Assembly (NCBI RefSeq): GCF_014712675.1
Contig: NZ_JACXSI010000027.1
Span: forward strand, 1 to 54,959
Length of the DNA stretch: 54,959 nucleotides
DNA from: Peribacillus faecalis
GTDB lineage: Bacteria; Bacillota; Bacilli; Bacillales; DSM-1321
Direction: 5' to 3'
Positions 9,134 to 18,009 of the stretch are shown one piece after another. Within the stretch, counting starts at the first letter, position 1, and each line of letters opens with the position of its first letter. The notes below the pieces were generated by a model that did no database searches, was not told the origin of the DNA, and worked only from the letters and a program-made list of their open reading frames with translations. A program made the position numbers and the translations under genes.

Positions 9134-9604
9134 ATGAATCATAGCGATTTTTTACAAAAGACAATTGAATTAGCTAATGAAAGCATAGTAAACGGCGGAG
9201 GACCCTTCGCAGCCATTGTGGTTGACCAAAACGGCAATATTATAGGCATCGGTCAAAATTCAGTTACTAAAAATTCAGACCCTACTGCACACGCTGAAGT
9301 CGAAGCTATTCGTCAAGCTTGCCGAAATTCAAACAGCTTCCAGCTCGATAACTGCATACTTTATACAAGTTGTGAGCCGTGTCCAATGTGCTTAGGTGCT
9401 ATTTATTGGGCAAGACCGGCCAAGGTATATTACGCTGCCGCCAAAACCGACGCTGCTTCAGCAGGATTTGATGATGCGTTTATTTATGAAGAAATTCAGA
9501 AACCCCATTCGTCCCGGTGCATACCTTTTATTTCCTTGCCGCTCGAAACAAAAAATGCACCATTCGAGAAATGGTCTTATTATGAATCTAAAATAAGCTA
9601 CTAA
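9134..9604 (+). CDS. guaD: Guanine deaminase
   Basis: A 156-residue zinc-dependent deaminase of the cytidine deaminase fold, the same length as B. subtilis GuaD, which converts guanine to xanthine in purine salvage. The zinc site is HAEVEAI (H53, E55) plus PCPMC (C83, C86). The C-terminal WSYYESKI matches the swapped tail of GuaD rather than the tRNA adenosine deaminase TadA. GGAGGG precedes the ATG at 9134 by 9 nt; an upstream in-frame ATG lacks an SD. It is monocistronic. A TATAAT (8954-8959) could be its -10, with a poor -35. Confidence 0.9.
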   Translation: MNHSDFLQKTIELANESIVNGGGPFAAIVVDQNGNIIGIGQNSVTKNSDPTAHAEVEAIRQACRNSNSFQLDNCILYTSCEPCPMCLGAIYWARPAKVYYAAAKTDAASAGFDDAFIYEEIQKPHSSRCIPFISLPLETKNAPFEKWSYYESKISY

Positions 9605-9789
9605 AGTAAACTTGTCTTTGGCAAGCCTGATAAGGCGCAGGCAAAGGTCTAGTTGTACTTATACTATAGACTTGAAATTGGCGTCTAAGTCGAGTTTTTC
9701 ACCTTGTTGCCAATTTATCTGCTTTTTTATAGTGTAAGAAAAACTAGCACCAGTCCTTTATCATTTTTTAATATATATTATCTCCCCAA
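9605..9789. other. Intergenic with two hairpins after guaD
   Basis: Contains an imperfect stem (GCCTG...CAGGC within TTTG...CAAA, about 9617-9648) and AAATTGGC (9675-9682) pairing with GCCAATTT (9719-9726) across a 36-nt loop, followed downstream by TTTTTT. The second could terminate guaD, but the loop is long. No ORF is supported. Confidence 0.3.
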
Positions 9790-9819
9790 AGAAACCCCAC
9801 ACTGCAGAACAGTGTGGGG
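9790..9819 (-). terminator. Terminator of the LemA/TPM operon
   Basis: CCCCACACTG (9795-9804) pairs perfectly with CAGTGTGGGG (9810-9819); the minus-strand transcript then reads TTTC. Confidence 0.85.
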
Positions 9820-9838
9820 TATTTGTAGCTTCTTTATA

Positions 9839-10597
9839 TTACCAATGACGGCTGGCTCCGCCTCCGCCTGAGGAACCGCCTCCTCCGCCTCGGGGACCGC
9901 CGCCTCCTCCATTACCGCCTCCATTACCACCTCTCGCCAACATGATGAGCAAGAATCTTGTGAATGTACCTCCAAAAAACAGCATATCCACAATTACAAT
10001 GATTACGATAATGACGCCCACTATAATGAGCATGAAAGGATTATCTGCTTGATTCTCATACGGAACGGTCTCTACCTGCTCTCCGTTCCAATTGTATTCT
10101 GTTGCGACTTCATTATATAAAACCTTATACGTTTGAATAATTGCCTCATCATACTGCCCGTCCTGTAAGTAAGGCATTGTAAAATCATCAAGAATTCTTC
10201 CCACTTTTCCGTCCGGAAGCGCTCCTTCAAGACCGTAGCCTACTTCAATTCGAACCGCTTTATCGTCTATGGCAATCACAAGCAGCACGCCATTATTCTC
10301 TTCCTTACTGCCGATGCCATATTCTCTGAAGGCTTCATTCGCATAATCTTCAATTGATGAGCCATCTAAAGAATCTACCGTCAAGACTGCTACTTGCGCG
10401 GTAGTAGCATCCTCCAAGTTTCTCCCCAGAATATTCAAACTTGCTTTTTGCTCAGAAGAAAGCAGACCGGCGAAGTCCTGGACGTATATATCTCCTACAG
10501 GATCAGGTATGTCCGCTTTTGCCTCCGCCATTAAAGGAGAAAGACTAAGAAAGAGAAGAAGTGCTGCTATCCATTTGAAAGCAGCTTTTTTCATCAT
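9839..10597 (-). CDS. TPM-domain (YgcG-type) membrane protein
   Basis: 252 residues: Sec signal peptide ending near AEAKA (about residue 28), an extracytoplasmic TPM domain (about 33-160, with the typical YVQDFAGLLSS start and GVLLVIAIDDKAVRIEVGYGLEG), one membrane helix (about 185-210), and a cytoplasmic or wall-facing tail of Gly-rich repeats ending GGGASRHW. TPM proteins pair with LemA across bacteria and have been linked to membrane-protein or photosystem maintenance; the exact role here is unknown. The start overlaps the lemA stop by 4 nt; a second ATG immediately follows (10594). Confidence 0.85.
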   Translation of the reverse strand: MMKKAAFKWIAALLLFLSLSPLMAEAKADIPDPVGDIYVQDFAGLLSSEQKASLNILGRNLEDATTAQVAVLTVDSLDGSSIEDYANEAFREYGIGSKEENNGVLLVIAIDDKAVRIEVGYGLEGALPDGKVGRILDDFTMPYLQDGQYDEAIIQTYKVLYNEVATEYNWNGEQVETVPYENQADNPFMLIIVGVIIVIIVIVDMLFFGGTFTRFLLIMLARGGNGGGNGGGGGPRGGGGGSSGGGGASRHW

Positions 10598-11169
10598 TCA
10601 TCATTCTCCCCAAAGTCGACAGTAGGCGCTTGATCCGCTCCTTCGCTTGCTTTAAAGTATTCTTTTTCATCAAAATTGAAAACTCCTGCTATGATTGAAC
10701 CCGGAAAACGTTTTACGCTGCGGTTATATGTAGAAACAGCGTCATTATAGTCCTTGCGAGCGACTGCAATTCGGTTCTCCGTGCCGGCAAGTTCATCCAT
10801 TAATTGTTGAAATGTCTGATTTGACTTCAAATCCGGGTAGTTTTCTACCACAACTAACAGACGGTTCAATGCAGTTGTCAATTGATCATTGGCCGTTGCC
10901 TGATCACCTGGTGTTTTTGCACCTGCTAAATTGGCGCGTGCATCAGAAATGCTTTGGATCACTTCTTTTTCCTGACTTGCATACCCTTTAACGGTATTAA
11001 CCAAATTAGGAATCAAATCCAATCTCCGTTGCAATTGGTTCTCAATCTGCGCATATGCCTGGTCTACGTCTTCATCCTTATTTACTAACCCGTTGTAACT
11101 CGGAATGATAGTTATGGCTATAATAGCAATAACAGCCAAAATACCTATAAGCCAACCATACTTCTTCAA
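10594..11169 (-). CDS. lemA: LemA family protein
   Basis: A 191-residue protein with one N-terminal transmembrane helix (about 4-22) followed by a four-helix cytoplasmic-type bundle containing the family hallmark blocks RLDLIPNLVNTVKGYA, ENYPDLKSN.TF..L.DEL.GTENRI and FPGSIIAGVFNF. I chose the TTG at 11169 (AAAGAGGTG 7 nt upstream); the earlier TTG at 11190 sits upstream of that SD. It forms an operon with the overlapping TPM-domain gene. Function is not established. Confidence 0.85.
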   Translation of the reverse strand: MKKYGWLIGILAVIAIIAITIIPSYNGLVNKDEDVDQAYAQIENQLQRRLDLIPNLVNTVKGYASQEKEVIQSISDARANLAGAKTPGDQATANDQLTTALNRLLVVVENYPDLKSNQTFQQLMDELAGTENRIAVARKDYNDAVSTYNRSVKRFPGSIIAGVFNFDEKEYFKASEGADQAPTVDFGENDE

Positions 11170-11396
11170 TAAAAAGCACCTCTTTTTCAAATTATTATTT
11201 CAATATACCTTTTATATTACACTAAATATTAAAGGAGAAAACCTGCTTGCCCCAGATACTGATGGAAAAATAGTAATCAGGCGAGACAGATGTTCATACT
11301 CGACACTCTAGTACAATCGTTGCCGTAATATACATATTCTATTCTACTCAACCCATTCTAATTACTTTCCAAAAATACACACTTGCATCAGCAAAC

Positions 11397-11424
11397 AAAA
11401 AAAGCCCGCAAAGCGGACTTTTTT
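11397..11424. terminator. Terminator hairpin beyond repeat copy B
   Basis: AAAAAAGCCCGC pairs with GCGGACTTTTTT (one G-U). It works in either direction. In the minus direction it would stop transcripts that run from potD through repeat copy B. Confidence 0.65.
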
Positions 11425-11458
11425 CTGTTATATAAAATAGTACAACTTCAATCTTGAG

Positions 11459-11772
11459 TAGCTGTCTAACCTTATACCTGCCATGCTCGGAGACCTACAA
11501 GATGTAGGACATATCGGCGAAGACACGCGGACGTGGTGCCTTTAGCCGATGTTCCTTTTCTGCCTCTCCCAAGAAACCAAAACCGTTTTTTTCACGAGCG
11601 GGGCTCTCACGATGAGAGTCACAGCGACGAAGATATGCGGACGTAGCGTCCTTAGTCGCTGTTCCTTACTTGCCGGCCGCTTCCGCATTTCGGTTCCCGC
11701 ATGTCTCCTTTTTCATCGAGGTGAATTCAAATAGCATATTCATGATGAAAAAAGGACCGGTAACGTTTTTTC
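11459..11772 (-). repeat. Dispersed structured intergenic element, copy B
   Basis: Reading on the minus strand it starts at the potD stop codon (TAAGAAAAAACGTTACCGG) and shares long near-identical blocks with copy C: GCGGAAGCGGCC.GCAAGTAAGGA, an ACAGCGAC...GTCGCTGT hairpin enclosing GGACGCTACGTCC, a CTCTC..GAGAG hairpin, then a second hairpin with outer stem ATCGGC...GCCGAT, a GACCTACA...TGTAGG hairpin, and the end GCATGGCAGGTATAAGGTTAGACAGC. No coding potential is supported. The small frames seen here are by-products of the repeat. Confidence 0.8.
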
Positions 11773-12846
11773 TTATTTCCTATGCATCTTAAATTCTAAG
11801 AATAATTCGTTATAGCGAGCTAACTTCACTTTACCTAAGTTATCGTACACTTCAAGCTTCTCTGTAAGCTCAGGGCTTGGATAAAAGCGCTCATCTGTAA
11901 TGACTTCTTCATCCATGTATTCAAACGCTCCGACGTTCGGCGTTGAATAACCGACGTAATCAGCATTTTGAGCGGCATTTTCCGGATCCAACATGAAGTT
12001 AATAAAAGCATGAGCCCCTTCTGCATTCGCAGCATCTTTCGGTATGACCATGTTATCAAACCATAAGTTAGAGCCTTCGCTAGGTACTACATAATCCAAA
12101 TTCTCGTTCTCCCACATGACATCAGCAGCATCACCTGACCAAACTACTCCAATTGATGCTTCTTCATTAGCTAGCAACAGCTTAATCTCATCACCAACAA
12201 TTGCTTTCACATTCGGTGTTAGTGTATCTAGCTTTTCTTTTGCTTCTAATAGTTGCGACTCATCTTTGCTGTTTAATGAATAGCCTAAAGAATTCAGGCC
12301 CATTCCCATAACTTCACGGGCACCATCAACAAGTAAAATCTCATTTTCTAAATCCTCAGCCCATAAGTCATTCCAGCTCTCGAATGTTCGGCCTTCTAGC
12401 ATTTTCGTATTGTACACAATGCCTACTGTTCCCCAAAAATAAGGGATTGAATATTTATTACCTGGATCAAATGATAAATCCAGAAAACGCTCATCAATGT
12501 ACTGCAAGTTAGGAATTAGACTGTGATCGATTTCTTGCAGCAAATCATCTTCTCGCATCTTTTGAATCGCATATTCGGATGGAACAACTACATCATAATT
12601 CGTTCCGCCCTGATTGATTTTTGTAATCATCGCTTCATTCGAATCGAACGTAGAGTAAATGACCTTATACCCTGTTTCCTCTTCAAATTTAGCAATCAAT
12701 TCTTCATCTATATAATCGCCCCAGTTATATACAGAGATGGTCTTATCCCCCGAGTAGCCTTCTGAAGCATTCAATTGTTTTATCCAAAATAATAAAGCGA
12801 AGGAAACGACAAATACAGCAATAAATGCTCTCGTCAATTGTTTCAT
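11773..12846 (-). CDS. potD: Spermidine/putrescine ABC transporter substrate-binding protein PotD
   Basis: A 357-residue periplasmic-type binding protein. An N-terminal membrane segment or uncleaved signal (about 5-24) has no lipobox cysteine, so it is either anchored by this helix or released. The family start ISVYNWGDYIDEELIAKFEEETGYKV is at about 38-63, and the aspartates and aromatic residues expected to cage the polyamine (for example FWGTVGIVYN and WSGDAADV) are present. The start overlaps the potC stop by 4 nt. Last gene of the pot operon; repeat copy B begins exactly at its stop codon. Confidence 0.93.
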   Translation of the reverse strand: MKQLTRAFIAVFVVSFALLFWIKQLNASEGYSGDKTISVYNWGDYIDEELIAKFEEETGYKVIYSTFDSNEAMITKINQGGTNYDVVVPSEYAIQKMREDDLLQEIDHSLIPNLQYIDERFLDLSFDPGNKYSIPYFWGTVGIVYNTKMLEGRTFESWNDLWAEDLENEILLVDGAREVMGMGLNSLGYSLNSKDESQLLEAKEKLDTLTPNVKAIVGDEIKLLLANEEASIGVVWSGDAADVMWENENLDYVVPSEGSNLWFDNMVIPKDAANAEGAHAFINFMLDPENAAQNADYVGYSTPNVGAFEYMDEEVITDERFYPSPELTEKLEVYDNLGKVKLARYNELFLEFKMHRK

Positions 12847-13646
12847 TTTTTCACACTCGCTCCTTTCGCACGGGTATTACGTTGACTAATAAAGTAGTAA
12901 CCAACGACGATTACCATAGTGAATAGGAAGAGAAGAGCAGATAAGGCATTAATGCTCAGTGAAACCCCTTGGCGGGCTAATGAATAAATTTCTACCGATA
13001 AAGTGGAGAAACCATTTCCCGTAACAAAAAATGTTACCGCAAAATCATCTAAAGAATACGTTAATGCCATAAAGAATCCGGCGAAAATTCCCGGAGTGAT
13101 GTATGGAATGATTACTTTCCGCACTACTTCAAATCTGCTTGCTCCGAGATCAAGCGCCGCATCCACTAATGTCGGACTCATTTCCTGCAATTTCGGCAAC
13201 ACCATAATCACGACAATCGGAATTCCGAACGCAATGTGCGAAAGCAATACGGAAGTGAAGCCTAACTTAATGCCAATCATCGTAAACAAAATCAAGAAAG
13301 ATGCACCAATGATAACATCCGGACTGACTATCAAAACATTATTCAATGATAGTAGCGTGTTTTTTGCTTGCTTTTGTTTCATATACATAATGGCCATAGC
13401 CCCAAAAACACCAATGATGGTCGCAATGGCTGCAGAAAGTAAGGCGATGACAATTGTATTCAAGACAATGATGAACAAACGCGTGTCTTGCATAACTTCA
13501 CGATAATAGTCTAACGTAAATCCTTCAAACCCAGACATTGTGCCGCCGCTGTTGAAGGAATACAAAATCAAATAAAAAATCGGCGCATATAAAATGATGA
13601 AAACAACCGCTAAATAAATCGTCGAAAGCTTATTATTTCTTTTCAC
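12843..13646 (-). CDS. potC: Spermidine/putrescine ABC transporter permease PotC
   Basis: A 267-residue permease with six membrane helices and the EAA loop (LVDAALDLGASRFEVVRKVIIPYITPGI, about 160-187) that docks on the PotA ATPase. A GTG start at 13646 has GAGGT 7 nt upstream, within the end of potB. Order and sequence match the second permease of PotABCD systems. Confidence 0.92.
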   Translation of the reverse strand: MKRNNKLSTIYLAVVFIILYAPIFYLILYSFNSGGTMSGFEGFTLDYYREVMQDTRLFIIVLNTIVIALLSAAIATIIGVFGAMAIMYMKQKQAKNTLLSLNNVLIVSPDVIIGASFLILFTMIGIKLGFTSVLLSHIAFGIPIVVIMVLPKLQEMSPTLVDAALDLGASRFEVVRKVIIPYITPGIFAGFFMALTYSLDDFAVTFFVTGNGFSTLSVEIYSLARQGVSLSINALSALLFLFTMVIVVGYYFISQRNTRAKGASVKK

Positions 13647-14442
13647 TTCTCATACCTCGCTTTCGGCTTCCTGTAAGTCCCATAATGATGAACATTGTAA
13701 TGATCAAGAACACGGCAATTGTAGAACCCATTCCCCAATCTTCTGTAATCAAAAAATGCTGTTCAATCGCTGTTCCAAGCGTAATCACTCGGTTACCTGC
13801 AATAAGACGCGTCAACATGAACAGTGACAATGCAGGTATGAAAACTGTTTGGCATCCTGCTTTCACGCCATCAAGCGTCAACGGGAAGATTACGCGGGAG
13901 AATGTCGTCCAATTGGAGGCACCTAAATCGTTGGATGCATCCACCAATGATGGATTCAATTTCTCAAGCGCATTAAAAATAGGTAAAATCATGAACGGAA
14001 TAAAAATATAAACGGATACAAAGACAAAACTGAAATCCGTGAACAGCAGCTGTTTTTCCCCGCCCATTACGGAAAGGAATGCATTAATAGGGCCGTGCGA
14101 TCCAAAAATCCCGATAAATGCATATGCTTTCAGCAATAAATTAATCCATGAAGGAACAATAATCAATAATAGCCAAAGTCGTTTATGCTTCGTTTTTGTC
14201 AGCAAATACGCTGCCGGATAAGCAACTAGCAAAGCAAATGCTGTGATTAAGAAGGCATACCAGAATGAGCTCAATGTCATTTTTAAATAAATCGGCGTAA
14301 AGAATTTCTGATAGTTGACTAATGAAAAATTACCTTCGATATCAATGAAGGAATAGTAAACAACTAGCATAATTGGTGCGACAACAAATAAGAGCATCCA
14401 TACATAATATGGAATGGCATATAATTTTCTGCTATTCTTCAT
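13633..14442 (-). CDS. potB: Spermidine/putrescine ABC transporter permease PotB
   Basis: A 269-residue permease with six membrane helices; the EAA loop is [31 protein letters not shown] (about 165-195). I chose the ATG at 14442 because AGAGG lies 6 nt upstream; it overlaps the potA stop by 11 nt. An ATG five codons earlier is possible. Works with PotC as the transmembrane pore. Confidence 0.92.
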   Translation of the reverse strand: MKNSRKLYAIPYYVWMLLFVVAPIMLVVYYSFIDIEGNFSLVNYQKFFTPIYLKMTLSSFWYAFLITAFALLVAYPAAYLLTKTKHKRLWLLLIIVPSWINLLLKAYAFIGIFGSHGPINAFLSVMGGEKQLLFTDFSFVFVSVYIFIPFMILPIFNALEKLNPSLVDASNDLGASNWTTFSRVIFPLTLDGVKAGCQTVFIPALSLFMLTRLIAGNRVITLGTAIEQHFLITEDWGMGSTIAVFLIITMFIIMGLTGSRKRGMRSEKK

Positions 14443-15538
14443 GATCAGCCTCTTCATACGCCTCTAAGCGCGCATCAAATTCTTCCTCTGTTTCTCCAGG
14501 AACCATAACGTGGATCGCTTCCGGATCGAAGTATAGACCGATTTTTTCTCCTACAGCCGCTCTCTTTGTCGAGTGAACAAGCCATTCGTTTCCGTCCTCA
14601 TCGTAGCAAGAAATTTCATAGTGTACACCTCTGAACAACTGAGTATCTGCCGTCACTAAAAGCTTTCCTTTTTCAGGAGCAACGATTTCTAAATCCTCAG
14701 GACGGATGACAATTTCAACGGCTGCATTCGGCTTTAATCCGCCATCCACACATTCAAACTTTTTGCCAGTGAATTCCACTAAGTAATCTTCAATCATGCG
14801 ACCTTTGACAATGTTCGATTCACCGATGAAATCCGCCACGAAACGGTTAACCGGCTCATCATAAATATCAATCGGCGTGCCGCTTTGCTCGATATTACCG
14901 TTATTTAATACAAAGATTTCATCACTCATAGCCAATGCTTCTTCTTGATCATGCGTAACGAAAATAAATGTGATTCCTAAGCGGCGTTGAAGTTCGCGAA
15001 GCTCATACTGCATTTCTGTGCGAAGTTTTAAGTCTAATGCTGATAGAGGTTCATCAAGCAAGATAACTTCCGGCTCATTAACAATCGCTCTTGCAATCGC
15101 TACACGCTGACGCTGGCCGCCTGACATATCAGTGATTTCACGATTTTCATATCCTGCTAAGTTCACGAAGCGAAGCGCTTCTTTTACTTTCACATCAATT
15201 TCATTGTTTTTCATTTTTTTAATACGAAGCCCGAATGCCACGTTCTCGTATACATTCAAGTGCGGGAACAATGCGTAATCTTGGAATACCGTATTTACTT
15301 GGCGCTTGTTGGCCGGGATATTATTGACAAGCTTATCGTTTATATAAATATTTCCTTGAGTCGGACTGATAAAGCCGGCAATCAAGCGCAAAATAGTTGT
15401 TTTACCGCAACCTGATGGCCCTAAAAGCGTATAAAACTTTCCTCTTTGTATTTCAAAGCTGACATTATTCAATACAGCCGGATCATCATCATATTGTTGT
15501 GTAACGCCTTCAAATCGAATTATCGTTTGTTCTGTCAT
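14432..15538 (-). CDS. potA: Spermidine/putrescine ABC transporter ATPase PotA
   Basis: A 368-residue ATPase: Walker A GPSGCGKT (40-47), Q-loop around FQDYALFPH (85-93), signature MSGGQ (138-142), Walker B VILLDEP (158-164), switch His in FVTHDQEEA, and a C-terminal TOBE-type regulatory domain (about 245-350). Energises polyamine import with PotBCD. AAGGAG precedes the ATG. It is 51 bp downstream of the HTH/cupin regulator gene, in the same operon. Confidence 0.95.
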   Translation of the reverse strand: MTEQTIIRFEGVTQQYDDDPAVLNNVSFEIQRGKFYTLLGPSGCGKTTILRLIAGFISPTQGNIYINDKLVNNIPANKRQVNTVFQDYALFPHLNVYENVAFGLRIKKMKNNEIDVKVKEALRFVNLAGYENREITDMSGGQRQRVAIARAIVNEPEVILLDEPLSALDLKLRTEMQYELRELQRRLGITFIFVTHDQEEALAMSDEIFVLNNGNIEQSGTPIDIYDEPVNRFVADFIGESNIVKGRMIEDYLVEFTGKKFECVDGGLKPNAAVEIVIRPEDLEIVAPEKGKLLVTADTQLFRGVHYEISCYDEDGNEWLVHSTKRAAVGEKIGLYFDPEAIHVMVPGETEEEFDARLEAYEEADHEE

Positions 15539-15589
15539 ATTCTTCTCCTTTTCACGGCTTTCCCCATGATTATTGTTTATTTGCTGCTG

Positions 15590-16132
15590 TTATAAGTATG
15601 AATCTGTTGCTACTAATAAAAGTTGCGAAATGCCTTTATGTCCATTCGTTACCTGATGCTGATCAGAGGCGCTGAAATAGATGGATTCGCCTTCTTTTGC
15701 ATAGTATTCTCTTTTTCCCAAAATTACTTTTATCTTTCCTTTTAATACGTATCCGAACGTCTCTGATAAAGACGGCTCAAAAATCTTGAATTCTCCGTCT
15801 TCCTCAAATGTAATAATAATCGGTTCCATTTCTTTCTCATTCGATTCGGGTACTAGCCATTGAATCTGGTAACCACGCTCTTCATCGATATAGTCTGTCT
15901 GGTCTTCTTCGCCATAGACAACCTTTTGTATACGATCCTCTTCGTTAAAGAAATCCTTCGGCGAACAACCAAGCACCTCTAGAATATTAAAAAAAGTTTC
16001 AATAGACGGCGAGCTCAAATCTCGTTCAAGTTGAGAAATGTACCCTTTGCTTAAATCTGTCCTCTCGCCCAGTTCTTCCTGAGTTAACCCTTTTTTCAAG
16101 CGCAAGTTCTTAATTTTCTTTCCGATTTGCAT
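15590..16132 (-). CDS. XRE-family regulator with cupin domain (polyamine operon regulator)
   Basis: 180 residues: an N-terminal lambda-repressor-type HTH (MQIGKKIKNLRLKKGLTQEELG..TDLSKGYISQLER, 1-37 and on to about 60) and a C-terminal cupin_2 barrel (about 110-178, with FEPSLSETFGYVLKGKIKVILG) that probably senses a small ligand. The same architecture occurs in PuuR, the putrescine-responsive repressor. First gene of the potABCD operon, so probably an autoregulator responding to polyamines. SD GAGGG with about 10 nt spacing. The ligand is inferred only from the neighbours. Confidence 0.85.
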   Translation of the reverse strand: MQIGKKIKNLRLKKGLTQEELGERTDLSKGYISQLERDLSSPSIETFFNILEVLGCSPKDFFNEEDRIQKVVYGEEDQTDYIDEERGYQIQWLVPESNEKEMEPIIITFEEDGEFKIFEPSLSETFGYVLKGKIKVILGKREYYAKEGESIYFSASDQHQVTNGHKGISQLLLVATDSYL

Positions 16133-16163
16133 GATTAATTAACCCTCAATCGTGTTTAATATC

Positions 16164-16214
16164 AGTAAACTCCGAATGAATAAAGTTTACTTTAACTTTA
16201 CTTCAAGTTTACTT
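16164..16214 (-). promoter_or_regulatory. Three direct repeats at 11-bp period plus an inverted copy (candidate operator)
   Basis: AAGTTTACTT (16183), AACTTTACTT (16194) and AAGTTTACTT (16205) repeat at exactly 11-bp intervals, one DNA turn. AGTAAACT at 16164 is the inverted half. They lie 30-80 bp upstream of the HTH/cupin regulator start and are the obvious candidate for its own binding site. Confidence 0.55.
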
Positions 16215-16403
16215 TTAACATTAGATATTATACAAGGTTTATTCAAAACTTCAAGAAAAATATCTCATGTTTCGTCATTTTTTGCGTACATTTTCTTCAC
16301 TTAATTTACTCAAGTTTCACAAACAAAGAAATATTTTGTTTTCTAATATTTTTCTTCTGTAATTATCGGGTATAAAACTGTTAAAAATATAGGAGGTAAC
16401 GAT

Positions 16404-16886
16404 ATGAAAACATTGATAGTCTATGCATCAAAGAGCGGGACAACAGCAAAGTGCGCAGAAATACTAAAACAAAAACTGTCTGATGCTGTGTTAGCTAATC
16501 TGGCAACGAAAACAGTTGACCTTTCAGGCTGTAATCCTATCATTATCGGCGGAGCAATCCGATACGGCCGCATAAATAAGAAAGTCCATCAATTTGTTGA
16601 AGCACACTTATCTGAGCTTCTGCAAAAGGATGTTGCTCTTTATATTTGCTGCGGATTTCCGAATCAAGCAGAACAGCATTTTATCGATAATTTCCCTCCT
16701 GAGTTATTGAAACACGCCTTCGCTAAAGAGAATTTCGGGGGAGAACTTCATTTGAATTCACTAAGTTTTTTCGAAAAAACAGTTACCAAGATGGCATTGC
16801 GCTCTGCCAAAACAGAAGAACAGCCAAAAATTCTGCCGGACCACATTGATCATTTCGCACAAGAAGTACAATCGCATGCACATTAA
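16404..16886 (+). CDS. Flavodoxin-domain protein (HemG-like)
   Basis: A 160-residue FMN-binding flavodoxin-fold protein. The phosphate loop YASKSGTTAKCAE (7-19), the second FMN loop IIGGAIRYGRINKKVHQFV (about 50-68) and the third loop CCGFPNQAEQHFIDNFPPELLKHA (about 88-112) are as in the flavodoxin_5 group, which includes protoporphyrinogen oxidase HemG. Whether it acts on haem precursors here is unknown; no haem gene is adjacent. AGGAGG is ideally spaced. It is transcribed away from the polyamine regulator. Confidence 0.8.
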   Translation: MKTLIVYASKSGTTAKCAEILKQKLSDAVLANLATKTVDLSGCNPIIIGGAIRYGRINKKVHQFVEAHLSELLQKDVALYICCGFPNQAEQHFIDNFPPELLKHAFAKENFGGELHLNSLSFFEKTVTKMALRSAKTEEQPKILPDHIDHFAQEVQSHAH

Positions 16887-16915
16887 AAGACCTTCGGAAT
16901 CTCCAAAGGTCTTCT
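16887..16915 (+). terminator. Terminator of the flavodoxin gene
   Basis: AAGACCTT (16887-16894) pairs with AAGGTCTT (16906-16913), immediately after the stop codon, followed by CTTCTTC rather than a clean T run. Confidence 0.65.
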
Positions 16916-16935
16916 TCTACTTGCTTCTATATAAT

Positions 16936-16963
16936 AAGGCATGCCAATGAATTGACATGCCTT
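16936..16963 (-). terminator. Terminator of the siderophore-uptake operon
   Basis: AAGGCATG pairs with CATGCCTT across a 12-nt loop, just after the yclQ-type stop on the minus strand; the downstream sequence is TATTATATAG rather than a clean T run. Confidence 0.65.
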
Positions 16964-16970
16964 CTATCTA

Positions 16971-17987
16971 TTATTTACCTAATTCAGCTAGGATTTCTTC
17001 GATTTTAGCAAGCTCAGATTCCAAGCCGCCGCCGCTTAAGTACCATAGCGGACCATCTAAGTAAACGATGTTGTCATTTTTATAAGCTGTTGTTTTCTTA
17101 ATGATATCATTTTCCATATCTGCTTCGATATTAGATTCGTCACCTGTCGCTGCTGTACGGTCGATTACAAACAACACTTGCGGATTGATACTTAGGATTG
17201 ATTCGAAGCCAAAGTTAGAACCATGAGAAGAAGCTTCGATGTCTTCTGTTGCAGGAACAAATCCATAGATGTCATAAATATAACCGAAACGAGAGTTTGT
17301 TGAGAAACCAGATAATTTACCTTCATTGTACATTGTTACTAAAACATTGTCATAGTTGCCAGCTAATGTTTTCACTTCTTCAATTGCAGATTCGATTTTC
17401 GCGATGTGCTCTGCAGCTTCTTCTTCTTTGTCGAACATTTCCGCAGCTACATCAACAGATTTCAAGAATGTGTTCCAGTAATCATCTTGTGAAGTACCTA
17501 CGAAAACAACTGGAGCAATCTCAGATAATTGCTCATAGAATGGAGCTTGACGACCAGAGATAAAGATTACATCCGGAGCAAGTTCTGCAATGTCTTCTAA
17601 TAAAGGCTCTTTTAAGCTACCAACACTAGCGTATTCATCACTAGCATACTCAGATAAATGCTCAGGTAAACTTGAATCTTTCGCTAACCCAACAACGCCT
17701 TCTACACCAAGCGTATTAAGTGTATCTAAGAAACCATAATCAAATACAACCATTTTCTCAGGCATTGTTTCGAAAGTAATATCTTCATAAGTAATTGTGC
17801 CCGCTTCTTCGCTTTCAGTTGAAGCAACAGTTGGAGAAACTGTTAACGGATATGCAGAATTTTCTGCTGTTGCAGAAGTTTTTTCTGCCTCTTTTTTATC
17901 TGATTCTTTTGACGTATCGTCAGAACCACATGCCGCAAGTACGAATACTAACGACAAAACTAATGTGAATAATTGCCACTTTTTCAT
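16971..17987 (-). CDS. yclQ: Iron-siderophore ABC transporter substrate-binding lipoprotein (YclQ-like)
   Basis: A 338-residue lipoprotein: signal peptide with lipobox LAAC (about 17-20), a Ser/Glu-rich linker, then a class III helical-backbone binding fold. The YclQ/FatB/CeuE marks are visible (TITYEDITFETMPEKMVVFDYGFLDTLNTLGVE, TSQDDYWNTF, SRFGYIYDIYGF). B. subtilis YclQ binds petrobactin and related catecholates. I chose the ATG at 17987 with GAGGG upstream over a longer frame. Last gene of a Fur-controlled yclNOPQ-type operon. Confidence 0.9.
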   Translation of the reverse strand: MKKWQLFTLVLSLVFVLAACGSDDTSKESDKKEAEKTSATAENSAYPLTVSPTVASTESEEAGTITYEDITFETMPEKMVVFDYGFLDTLNTLGVEGVVGLAKDSSLPEHLSEYASDEYASVGSLKEPLLEDIAELAPDVIFISGRQAPFYEQLSEIAPVVFVGTSQDDYWNTFLKSVDVAAEMFDKEEEAAEHIAKIESAIEEVKTLAGNYDNVLVTMYNEGKLSGFSTNSRFGYIYDIYGFVPATEDIEASSHGSNFGFESILSINPQVLFVIDRTAATGDESNIEADMENDIIKKTTAYKNDNIVYLDGPLWYLSGGGLESELAKIEEILAELGK

Positions 17988-18009
17988 TTTTCTTTCCCTC
18001 TCCCTTTTT

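Noticed and set aside
9605-9789. IS200/IS605-like end or other small element after guaD
   Set aside because: Two hairpins are present, but no transposase, conserved terminal sequence or second copy supports a mobile element.
11549-11734. 61-codon frame in repeat copy B
   Set aside because: Lies wholly within the structured repeat and is not preserved in copies A and C.
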